Below are positions 1-6,943 of a stretch of DNA of 64,000 bases, piece by piece. Positions within the stretch are counted from its first letter, which is position 1; every line of letters starts with the position of its first letter. A program made the translations under genes and the position numbers. This DNA comes from [Zimmermannella] faecalis ATCC 13722 (lineage in GTDB: Bacteria > Actinomycetota > Actinomycetes > Actinomycetales > Microbacteriaceae), in NCBI RefSeq assembly GCF_000381765.1, contig NZ_KB907082.1, positions 1 through 64,000 of the forward strand. Direction: 5' to 3'. Under the pieces are notes generated by a model. It searched no databases and was not told the DNA's origin. It saw only the letters and a list, made by a program, of their open reading frames with translations.

Positions 1-158
1 CCAATGCCGCCGCGCACGTAGTGAAGGTCGGTGTGGCAGACGCCGGAGGCCTGGATGCGCACGACAGCCTCGCCCGGGCCCGGGTCGGGCACGTTGATCG
101 TGACGAGTTCAACCGGAGCGTCTTTGGCTCGGGAGATCACTCCCTGTACCTGTTGCAT
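1..158 (-). CDS. S-(hydroxymethyl)mycothiol dehydrogenase, N-terminal part (cut by window edge)
   Basis: Only the first 52 codons are present; the gene runs off the left edge. The reading frame starts with ATG at 158, preceded by AAAGGA. It encodes a GroES-like N-terminus of a zinc-dependent medium-chain alcohol dehydrogenase, with ISRAKDAPVEL, PDPGPGE and the zinc-ligand motif GVCHTDLHY. This beginning closely matches the MscR/AdhE2 group, which oxidises S-(hydroxymethyl)mycothiol in formaldehyde detoxification. The substrate assignment comes from family resemblance over a short stretch; another zinc alcohol dehydrogenase is possible. Confidence 0.75.
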   Translation of the reverse strand, partial: MQQVQGVISRAKDAPVELVTINVPDPGPGEAVVRIQASGVCHTDLHYVRGGI

Positions 159-243
159 GGGGTTCCTTTGTTCGAGATGGGGTCGTGTAACTGGAGAAGG
201 GGCGGGCCGATCGTGTGATCAGCCCCCCACTCTCGTTCAGGGG

Positions 244-441
244 TTACTTGCCGCGAAGCTTGTCGATGCCGTCCGAGATGCCGTCCTTGACATTCTCGAG
301 GCCCTGCTTGAGGCCAGCGCTGGCCTGGTCGGCCTTGCCCTCGCGCTCAAGGTCCTTGTTGTCGGTTGCGGCACCGACTCCTTCCTTGCCCTGTCCAAGG
401 AGTTCTTCGCCCTTGTTCTTTGCGTCGTCGAGGAATCCCAT
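244..441 (-). CDS. CsbD-like small stress protein
   Basis: This 65-residue, charged, alanine- and lysine-rich protein carries the CsbD-type signature GVGAATDN followed by LEREGKADQ. CsbD proteins are small general-stress proteins of unknown mechanism. I chose the ATG at 441 because a strong GAAGGAGG ribosome site lies just upstream; an in-frame start further upstream lacks one. The next small gene on the same strand starts with the same eight residues (MGFLDDAK). Co-expression with it is plausible but not shown. Confidence 0.8.
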   Translation of the reverse strand: MGFLDDAKNKGEELLGQGKEGVGAATDNKDLEREGKADQASAGLKQGLENVKDGISDGIDKLRGK

Positions 442-555
442 ACGTGCCTCCTTCAATTCGGTTTTCACCACCAAACGGCGTGTCTCAGTGATCGTGTCAG
501 GTCAGTCTGGGCGAAACCTTGGCCCCGCCGGTCAGGCTCACCACAACGGTGAACG

Positions 556-699
556 CTACTTGGCGGCGGTGTCGCCCCGTGGCTCGTCGTCGTTCCCGAG
601 CTTGCCGTCCTTAATGTCTTCGATGAAGTCGCCGGCCTTCTCCTTCGCGTCGTTCACGAAGTTGCCGACGTTCTCTTTCGCGTCGTCAAGAAATCCCAT
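556..699 (-). CDS. Tiny MGFLDDAK-type amphipathic protein
   Basis: A 47-residue protein starts at an ATG at 699 with AAAGGAG six bases upstream. It shares MGFLDDAK with the CsbD-like neighbour. The rest is a repeated acidic/basic pattern (NVGNFVNDAKEK, then AGDFIEDIKDGK) that would form an amphipathic helix with an 11-12 residue period. It lacks the CsbD core motif. The frame stays open far upstream, but that extension is antisense to the next gene and has no start site. I do not recognise a function; a stress-related role is inferred only from its neighbour. Confidence 0.6.
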   Translation of the reverse strand: MGFLDDAKENVGNFVNDAKEKAGDFIEDIKDGKLGNDDEPRGDTAAK

Positions 700-870
700 G
701 GTGTCTCCTTTGATCATGTGGCTCGCCACGTCTGTGACGAGGGCATAGTTCCACGGCGACCTGGGAGCGAAATTGAGATTTGCACACCGATCGAATTGCG
801 CCGCACGGGGGCGCTCACTCAGTACGCTGGTGCGAACCGACGTTCCCTTCACCGAGGCAGGACCACCAAG

Positions 871-2154
871 ATGACCCAGTGGCGCATCCGCGATCTTCAG
901 CCCACCGACCTCGACGGGTTCCTTCGGCTCTGGGAGGAGTACACCGCGGCCGGCGTCGAGCCCGTGTACTCCCTCAACGAGGTGCTGGCCTCGACGCGTG
1001 CCGACACCGCGGTCGTCGCCGTCGTCGGTGACGAGGTGGTCGGTGCGACGGTGGCTCGAGCCGCACACGACCAGGCCTGGATCGTCTTCTTCGCGGTCGA
1101 CGCTCGCTGGCGACGCCGCGGGATCAGCGGCGCCATGCTCAGCGCCGTCGAGCGTCGGCTCGCCTCGCAGGGCATCCACCGGGTCTCGGTACTCGTGCCC
1201 GACGGCGAGGAGCACGTCGGCTCACTCACGCGCGCGGGCTTCGCTGACAAGCGGCACCTGCGCTATTTCGAGCGCACGATTCCGATTCGGCAGGAGGAGG
1301 TGCTCGTGCTTCGCGAGCTCGGCGGGCGGATGCTCGGCCGAGACCGCTGGGACTCGATCGGCGGCATGCGGCACGAGAAGCAGGTGCTCGAACGTCGGCT
1401 CGTGCTACCCCTTGCCGACCCGGATCTCGCCGACCAGTTCGGTGTCGTACCGCCGCGCGCGATCGTGCTGTTCGGCCCGCCCGGCACCGGCAAGACGACC
1501 TTCGCAAAGGGCATCGCCTCGCGGCTCGAGTGGCCGTTCGTCGAGGTGTTCCCGTCGCGGCTCGCGGCGTCGCCGAAGGGCCTCGCCGGCGAGCTACGCG
1601 AGACATTTGAAAAGATCGACGACCTCGACCACGCCGTCGTGTTTATCGATGAGGTGGAGGAGATCGCGGTGCGCCGTGGCGGCGAACCGCCCTCGCCGAT
1701 GCAGGGCGTCACGAATGAGCTGCTGAAGATCATCCCGGCGTTCCGCGACAAGCCGGGCCGCCTGCTCATCTGCGCGACCAACTTCATCCGCGCCCTCGAC
1801 CCCGCGTTCCTGCGGCACGGACGCTTCGACTACGTGATCCCGATCGGCCTGCCCGACGCCGAGGCCCGGCGTGCCATCTGGCAGGGCTTTGTGCCGGCGA
1901 GTGCGGGCGACGCGCTCGACTTCGACGCGCTCGTCGAGGCGTCAGAGGGATTCTCCCCCGCCGACATCGAGTTCGCGTCGCGGAGCGCGTCGCAGTCGGC
2001 GCTCGAGCGTGCCGTGTCCGAAGGCGGCGAAGCGCTGCGCGGTGGGCCCACGCAGGACGACTTCCTCGCGGCAACCAGACAGACCCGCACGACGGTGTCG
2101 CGCGAGGTCGCGGCCGAGTTCGAAGAAGACATCGCGTCGATCGCGAGGCTCTAG
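871..2154 (+). CDS. GNAT acetyltransferase-AAA ATPase fusion protein
   Basis: This 427-residue protein joins two domains. Residues 1-140 look like a GNAT acetyltransferase, with an acetyl-CoA loop around RRRGISGAML (82-91). Residues 150-400 are an AAA ATPase: Walker A GPPGTGKT (202-209), Walker B VVFIDE (256-261), sensor-1 CATN (301-304), RHGRFD with an arginine-finger candidate (315-320), and FSPADIE typical of the AAA lid. The ATPase half resembles single-ring AAA proteins such as those acting on proteins or complexes; no substrate can be named. The upstream in-frame extension lacks homology, so the ATG at 871 is preferred. A TACGCT box lies at 823-828. The downstream CHY-finger gene begins 8 bases after the stop, suggesting co-transcription. 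Confidence 0.85.
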   Translation: MTQWRIRDLQPTDLDGFLRLWEEYTAAGVEPVYSLNEVLASTRADTAVVAVVGDEVVGATVARAAHDQAWIVFFAVDARWRRRGISGAMLSAVERRLASQGIHRVSVLVPDGEEHVGSLTRAGFADKRHLRYFERTIPIRQEEVLVLRELGGRMLGRDRWDSIGGMRHEKQVLERRLVLPLADPDLADQFGVVPPRAIVLFGPPGTGKTTFAKGIASRLEWPFVEVFPSRLAASPKGLAGELRETFEKIDDLDHAVVFIDEVEEIAVRRGGEPPSPMQGVTNELLKIIPAFRDKPGRLLICATNFIRALDPAFLRHGRFDYVIPIGLPDAEARRAIWQGFVPASAGDALDFDALVEASEGFSPADIEFASRSASQSALERAVSEGGEALRGGPTQDDFLAATRQTRTTVSREVAAEFEEDIASIARL

Positions 2155-2162
2155 GCACCGGC

Positions 2163-2519
2163 ATGGATTCAATCCCACAGGCTGGCTCGCACGCCGCCAC
2201 TCCCCTCGTCTTCGGCGACACCGTCGACTCGCAGACCCGCTGTGTGCACTATCACACCGAGGTCGATGTGATCGCGATCAAGTTCTTCTGTTGCGGGCAG
2301 TATTACCCGTGCTTCGAATGCCACGAGGCGCACGCGGGGCATGCGGCGGCACGGTGGCCAGCCGAGCGTTTTCACGAGCGCGGCATTCTCTGCGGTGTGT
2401 GCAAGTCCGAGCTGCCGATTGTCGACTACCTGGGCGCACCGTCGTGCCCCGAGTGCGACGCCCGATTCAATGATCGCTGTGTGCTCCACTACCCCCGCTA
2501 CTTCGCCGTCGACGGCTGA
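2163..2519 (+). CDS. CHY zinc-finger protein
   Basis: A 118-residue protein with the CHY-finger pattern: CVHYHTEVDVIAIKF, CC, YYPCFECHEAH, a distal CGVCKSE and a CPECDARF knuckle. Such single-finger proteins bind several zinc ions through Cys and His residues; their bacterial role is not established. It follows the GNAT-AAA gene by 8 bases and probably shares its transcript. It converges on the LacI-type regulator, with only one base between the two stop codons. Confidence 0.85.
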   Translation: MDSIPQAGSHAATPLVFGDTVDSQTRCVHYHTEVDVIAIKFFCCGQYYPCFECHEAHAGHAAARWPAERFHERGILCGVCKSELPIVDYLGAPSCPECDARFNDRCVLHYPRYFAVDG

Positions 2520-2520
2520 G

Positions 2521-3471
2521 TCAGGTCGGGAGGACCACTCGTGCTTCGTGCACTTCGTGCGTCCCGGGTAACACTTCACCTTCGAGCACCGCGAGCAGTA
2601 GCCGTGCGGCGGACCGACCGTACTCACGCGCACGTAAGTCAGCCCCAACGAGGCCCAGCGTCCCGGGTTCAGCCGCCATGGTCGCCATGATCAACCCGCT
2701 CGCGAGATCTGCGGCGAGTGCGCGGAGCACGAGAGACTGCGCGACCCAGACCACGCTGTCGCATCCCGTATCACGTACGGTGCCCAGCGTACGGCGAAGG
2801 TCATCCTCATCTGGGTCGAGACTTAAACGAACTACCGTCGATGTCACTCCGCGAGCGGCGCACCAGGCGCTGTATCCACGGCTGACGTCGTGTGCCCAGG
2901 CAGGTTCACGGTCCTCGGGCAAACCGATGAGCGCCGGGGTGCGCGCCCCCTGCATGACGATTCCATCAAGCACCTCGCCCACGAGAGCAACGTGGTCAGC
3001 GGCGATCCATGCGGCGACTCGATCACTGTCGTCGCCGCGATACTCACCGACCGTAACGATCGGAGCGGAGGCGACGCGCTCGGCCAAGGGACCGAACGAT
3101 TCCGGTGTCGGATCGACGATGATGACTCCGTCGAGGCTCGGCCGCCTCGCGCCGGCCGGGGCATCGGCCAGCAGCAAGAGGTCACTTCCCGCTTCGGCCG
3201 CGGCGGAGGCCGCCCCGAACGCGAGCTCCATGTAGAACGAGAGCTCCCCCACGTCGGCCGGTACGCTCAACCCGATCGCTCCGTGTCGGCCGCCCCGCAG
3301 ACGCTGCGCAGCGCGGTTTGACACATACCCCATGCGCCGCGCTTCATCGAGTACGCGAATGCGCGTCGACTCCGAGACCCGACCGCCCCCGTGCAGCGCA
3401 GCCGACACCGCCGTCTTCGAGATGCCGAGCGAGCGAGCAATGTCGATGATCGTTGCCCCGGTCTTCTCCAT
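2521..3471 (-). CDS. LacI-family transcriptional regulator
   Basis: This 316-residue protein starts with a LacI helix-turn-helix (ATIIDIARSLGISKTAVSAAL, hinge helix near NRAAQRLRGG) followed by a periplasmic-binding-protein-like sensor domain. I chose the ATG at 3471, not the in-frame GTG at 3489. A TAAACT box (3479-3484) lies seven bases upstream of the ATG, as in leaderless genes, and neither start has a ribosome site. It is divergent from an MFS transporter and an amidohydrolase, which it probably controls. A perfect palindrome of LacI-operator type lies at 3546-3565. Its effector is unknown. Confidence 0.93.
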   Translation of the reverse strand: MEKTGATIIDIARSLGISKTAVSAALHGGGRVSESTRIRVLDEARRMGYVSNRAAQRLRGGRHGAIGLSVPADVGELSFYMELAFGAASAAAEAGSDLLLLADAPAGARRPSLDGVIIVDPTPESFGPLAERVASAPIVTVGEYRGDDSDRVAAWIAADHVALVGEVLDGIVMQGARTPALIGLPEDREPAWAHDVSRGYSAWCAARGVTSTVVRLSLDPDEDDLRRTLGTVRDTGCDSVVWVAQSLVLRALAADLASGLIMATMAAEPGTLGLVGADLRAREYGRSAARLLLAVLEGEVLPGTHEVHEARVVLPT

Positions 3472-3508
3472 AACGACCAGTTTAGGCACCGGCCGCGGGG
3501 CTTCGTAC

Positions 3509-3537
3509 TTGTGCGTCAGCGAGCGCCGACGTAGTCT
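3509..3537 (+). promoter_or_regulatory. Candidate promoter of the MFS-amidohydrolase operon
   Basis: A -35-like TTGTGC (3509-3514) and a -10-like TAGTCT (3532-3537) are separated by exactly 17 bases and face the transporter gene. Transcription would begin near 3544, directly before the operator-like palindrome. Confidence 0.55.
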
Positions 3538-3545
3538 TCAACGCA

Positions 3546-3565
3546 GTGCGGGAACGTTCCCGCAC
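3546..3565. promoter_or_regulatory. LacI-type operator palindrome
   Basis: GTGCGGGAACGTTCCCGCAC is a perfect 20-bp palindrome with the central CG typical of LacI-family operators. It lies at the predicted transcription start of the transporter operon, where a bound repressor would block initiation. The adjacent LacI-type regulator is the likely binder (inference). Confidence 0.75.
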
Positions 3566-3620
3566 CTTCGCTGGAACTACCCCGAGCGACCTCAAGAGCC
3601 GACAGAGACGAAGGAGTCCC

Positions 3621-4907
3621 ATGTCCACCCAATCTTCAGCGACGGGCAACACCGCCGTACCCCCGGTGAGTGGTCTTGCCGCACTCACTGGACGGGTCAT
3701 ATTCGGATTCGTCGGCACGTGGGTGTTCGCGCTCATGGCGGCGAACCTTGTACCAGTGCTCATCGCGGCCATGCTCAAGGACCTCGGCATCGACATCGCA
3801 ACGGCGGGCGCACTCGCCACCGGTATGACCGCCGGCTCCGCGCTCGCGATGTTTGTCACCAACCGATTCATCGCCCGTGCAGATCGGCCGAAGCTCGGTC
3901 GTCTCGGCCTCTTGCTCATGGTGGTCGGGTACGGCCTGCCCTCGGTGATCCTAACTACCCCAACCGTGATGGTCGGCCTCATCGTGGGAGGGATCGGTGC
4001 GGGCATCATGATCGCGACTGGCACGGCCGCGGCCGCATCAACCCGTAACCCCGATCGCACCGTCACGCTCGTCATGGTGATCAACCGCCTCGGCGCCACC
4101 GCCCTGCTCGCGATCGCACCTATCTTCCATAATGACCTGCGCACCGTGCTGATCGTGATCACCGCGCTGGGCGTGCTCGGTCTAGTCCTCGCCGGTGGCT
4201 TGCCAAACCTGCCCACCAGCGCACTCGAAGCCACCGGAGCCATCTCGACCGCTGACGGCCGCGTGCGTCGCACCATCGGTACCGCAGCCATCGTCTTCGG
4301 CGTCTCAATTCTGTTCTGGTCGCTGACCGAAGACATGGTCTATTCGATGACCAGCGTGCTCGCGCAGCAGTCCGGCATCGACCCTGAGACCAATAGCGCG
4401 CTTCTCGCAGGCAAGGTGTTCGGCGGTCTCGTCGGTGCTCTCCTCGCTCCACTCGCGCTGCGCTTGTTCGGGCGCAGCTGGTCGCTCGTCGGCATCATCG
4501 CCATCAGCACGGTCATGAAATTCATCATGGTAACTAGCACTTCACCGGTGGCCTACATCGTCGGCATTCTCGTGTGGGGCGTGATGTACGGGGCAATCCT
4601 CGTGCTGTTCACCGGTCTCGCAGCGATCATGGACGTGACGGGTCGCACGGGCGTATTCGTCTCCGGTTTCTACCTCGGCGGCGTTGCGTTCGGGCCCCTG
4701 GTCGGTGGCCAGCTCGTGGGCGTACTCACCCCGCTGCAGTACGCAATCGTCGTCACGGTACCGAGCGTTCTTTTCGCGGCCGCTCTGTTCGTTATCGCTC
4801 GCCGGAATCGCAAGTTCGAGCAAGGCAACACCACCGCGGTGCCGGTTGCGCAGGCTGCGGCCGCCGGAACTGAGTCGGGTGCTAGCACCTCTGCCGCAAA
4901 GCAATGA
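3621..4907 (+). CDS. MFS transporter
   Basis: A 428-residue polytopic membrane protein with about 12 hydrophobic segments and the major-facilitator two-half layout; the second half begins near VRRTIGTAAIVFG. The ATG at 3621 follows a good ribosome site (GAAGGAG). It is the first gene of a probable two-gene operon with an amidohydrolase 43 bases downstream, controlled by the divergent LacI-type regulator. The substrate is presumably what the amidohydrolase processes, or a related compound, but the sequence does not identify it. The C-terminal 35 residues are low-complexity Ala/Thr. Confidence 0.88.
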   Translation: MSTQSSATGNTAVPPVSGLAALTGRVIFGFVGTWVFALMAANLVPVLIAAMLKDLGIDIATAGALATGMTAGSALAMFVTNRFIARADRPKLGRLGLLLMVVGYGLPSVILTTPTVMVGLIVGGIGAGIMIATGTAAAASTRNPDRTVTLVMVINRLGATALLAIAPIFHNDLRTVLIVITALGVLGLVLAGGLPNLPTSALEATGAISTADGRVRRTIGTAAIVFGVSILFWSLTEDMVYSMTSVLAQQSGIDPETNSALLAGKVFGGLVGALLAPLALRLFGRSWSLVGIIAISTVMKFIMVTSTSPVAYIVGILVWGVMYGAILVLFTGLAAIMDVTGRTGVFVSGFYLGGVAFGPLVGGQLVGVLTPLQYAIVVTVPSVLFAAALFVIARRNRKFEQGNTTAVPVAQAAAAGTESGASTSAAKQ

Positions 4908-4950
4908 CCGCCCACGCCCACCTCACCATCCCAGAACTGGAGCTCGCCAG

Positions 4951-6579
4951 ATGACCCCACACACAGTCACCACAATCGCCGATCGTCTCATCCTCGGCGA
5001 GCGCGTGCACACCCTCGACCCCCAGGCCCAGAGGGGCGAGGCAACTGCCATCGCCACCCGCGACGGCCGAGTGCTCGCCGTCGGTTCCCACGACGAGCTC
5101 GCTCAGTACGTTGATTCCTCAACGGTCGTCGAAGAGCACCCCGGTGCCACCATCGTGCCCGGCCTCGTCGACGGACACACACACATCGTCTTCGGCCTCG
5201 AACTCGCGCGGGGGGTCGAACTCACCGATCTCACGCTCGAAGAAGTGCGGGAACGGCTCGCCTCCGCGGCAGCCGAGGCTGCCCCCGGATCCTGGATTTT
5301 CGGATGGGGCACCGACCCGAATATCTTCACCGAGACGGGCTTCACCGGGAAGCTGTTCGACGAAGCGACGGATGGCCACCCCGCGTTCCTGCGAATGCGC
5401 GACGCACACTCAGCCGTGGTCAACAGCGCCGGCATCGCGGCGTCGGGCCTCACAGGCAAAGAGACCTTCCCCGACGAATCAGCCGTCGGCGTCGACGAGT
5501 TGGGAGAACCGACCGGCTATCTGCTCGAACTCGCCGCGATGAACCTCGTGCTCGAGCAGGTTCCTCTCGAGTCTCACGAAGAACTTGCCGACCGACTCGA
5601 GGTCGTACTGCACGGCATGGCGTCAACCGGGATCACCGGCACACACGTCATGGATTTCAACGATGGCAGCAGAGAGGTGCTCGAGATTCTCGAGTCGCGT
5701 GGTGACCTGCCTATTCGGCTCCGGTTCTCCCCGATGGTGATTCCAGGATCGACTCAAGCGATGCTCGAGGAAATCGCCGCACTCCAGGGCACGCATGGCC
5801 GCCGCTGGCGTGTTGAGGGCGTCAAGTTCATGATCGACGGCACTGTCGACAATGGATCGGCCTGGTTGCACGAGCCCGACTGCTATGGGCAGGGGCGGCG
5901 GTCGATCTGGACCGATCCCGAGGCCTACCGCCGTGCCCTCCGCTTCTTTGCAGAGCGCGGGATCGCCACCGCAACGCACGCGATTGGCGATCAGGGCGTC
6001 TCCTTTGTGCTCGACGCGATCGAATCGCTCGGTGACGTCCGTCAGCGGTCCGCGCACCGCATCGAGCACATCGAGACAATCCCCGACGAGACGGTGCCGC
6101 GCTTCGCTCAGCTTGGTGTAGCCGCCAGCATGCAGCCGATCCACGGCACGCGCCACACCCGAGCCGACCGCAGCGACAACTGGTCGGTGCGTCTCGGGAA
6201 CGAGCGGGCATCCCGGGGCTGGCGCTGCCGCGATATTCGAGACTCCGGTGCCGTGCTGGCGCTCGGCAGCGACTGGCCAGTCACGCCCTACGATCCACGG
6301 GTAATGATGGCCGAAGCAATCTTGCGGTACCCCGTCGCTCGGCCTGAGCTCGCTCCGATCCAACCCGAACAGGCACTCACTGTGCGCCAAGCGCTCGAGG
6401 GATACACGTCGCAGGCGGCATTCGCCATCGCTTCAGCCGAGGAGGGAGTCATTCGCCCCGGTGCGCGCGCCGCGTTCACGGTGTTCGCCGCGGACCCGCT
6501 CACCCTCAGTGCCACCGAACTCGCCGAGATCGGCGTCGTCGGCACTTACGTCGATGGAGAGCCTGCGTACCGAGCCTAA
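4951..6579 (+). CDS. YtcJ-like metal-dependent amidohydrolase
   Basis: This 542-residue protein belongs to the amidohydrolase-3 family. It has the metal-binding VDGHTH after a beta-sandwich N-terminus, the GVKFMIDGTVDNGSAWL segment, THAIGD, HRIEHIE and the distal metal-ligand region LALGSDWPV. Members hydrolyse amide or similar bonds of varied small molecules; specificity is unknown here. The start at 4951 is preceded by GGAG. It shares the transporter's operon and so probably acts on the imported compound. A 13-bp hairpin downstream could end transcription. Confidence 0.88.
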   Translation: MTPHTVTTIADRLILGERVHTLDPQAQRGEATAIATRDGRVLAVGSHDELAQYVDSSTVVEEHPGATIVPGLVDGHTHIVFGLELARGVELTDLTLEEVRERLASAAAEAAPGSWIFGWGTDPNIFTETGFTGKLFDEATDGHPAFLRMRDAHSAVVNSAGIAASGLTGKETFPDESAVGVDELGEPTGYLLELAAMNLVLEQVPLESHEELADRLEVVLHGMASTGITGTHVMDFNDGSREVLEILESRGDLPIRLRFSPMVIPGSTQAMLEEIAALQGTHGRRWRVEGVKFMIDGTVDNGSAWLHEPDCYGQGRRSIWTDPEAYRRALRFFAERGIATATHAIGDQGVSFVLDAIESLGDVRQRSAHRIEHIETIPDETVPRFAQLGVAASMQPIHGTRHTRADRSDNWSVRLGNERASRGWRCRDIRDSGAVLALGSDWPVTPYDPRVMMAEAILRYPVARPELAPIQPEQALTVRQALEGYTSQAAFAIASAEEGVIRPGARAAFTVFAADPLTLSATELAEIGVVGTYVDGEPAYRA

Positions 6580-6679
6580 GACGAAACCTGGGGCGTGAGG
6601 CGCTCCCAGCACCTCACACCCCTGAGGCGCGCCAGTCGGTTCGTTCTTTGAAGAATCGCGGCATGCCAAGCGAAACGAA

Positions 6680-6710
6680 GAAACCCGGAGTCGTTATGAC
6701 TCCGGGTTTC
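6680..6710. terminator. Hairpin between amidohydrolase and tRNA genes
   Basis: A perfect 13-bp stem (6680-6692 with 6698-6710) closes a 5-base loop. It lies between two converging transcription units. On the minus strand, downstream of the tRNA, it is followed by a moderately T-rich stretch; on the plus strand there is no T run. It probably serves the tRNA and perhaps both. Confidence 0.7.
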
Positions 6711-6729
6711 TGTGCCGCATCTGCGGAAT

Positions 6730-6806
6730 TGGTTGCGGGGGCAGGATTTGAACCTACGACCTCCGGGTTATGAGCCCGGCGAGCTACCGAACTGCTCCAC
6801 CCCGCG
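6730..6806 (-). tRNA. Initiator tRNA-fMet (CAT)
   Basis: The reverse complement is 77 nt, with the CCA end encoded at 6730-6732 and anticodon CAT at 6770-6772. Initiator hallmarks are visible: the acceptor begins with C opposite A (unpaired first position), and the anticodon stem holds three consecutive G:C pairs (CCGGG...CCCGG). The T-loop reads GGTTCAAATCC. Confidence 0.97.
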
Positions 6807-6818
6807 GCACAAGAGATA

Positions 6819-6847
6819 ACACTACCGGGTGTTCGCTGGAATGTCTA
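6819..6847 (-). promoter_or_regulatory. Promoter of the initiator tRNA
   Basis: On the minus strand, TAGACA (6842-6847) and TAGTGT (6819-6824) are spaced by 17 bases. The predicted start falls a few bases ahead of the tRNA 5' end at 6806. Confidence 0.6.
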
Positions 6848-6886
6848 GTTCGAGTCAGATCGACCGAAAAATACCTGGTCAGCAAC

Positions 6887-6924
6887 GTGGCCGGCCGCCC
6901 AATCGAGTTGGGACGACCGGCCAC
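6887..6924 (-). terminator. Hairpin downstream of the UPF0182 gene
   Basis: GTGGCCGG and CCGGCCAC arms form a GC-rich stem with one imperfect region around a short loop. It lies 20 bases beyond the stop codon of the UPF0182 gene. There is no clear T run, so its action as a terminator is inferred from position. Confidence 0.45.
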
Positions 6925-6943
6925 GAGCACGCCAGCCCGGCGA

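Noticed and set aside
556-1215. A 219-codon reading of the small MGFLDDAK gene
   Set aside because: The extra 172 codons are antisense to the GNAT-AAA gene; the ATG at 699 has the ribosome site.
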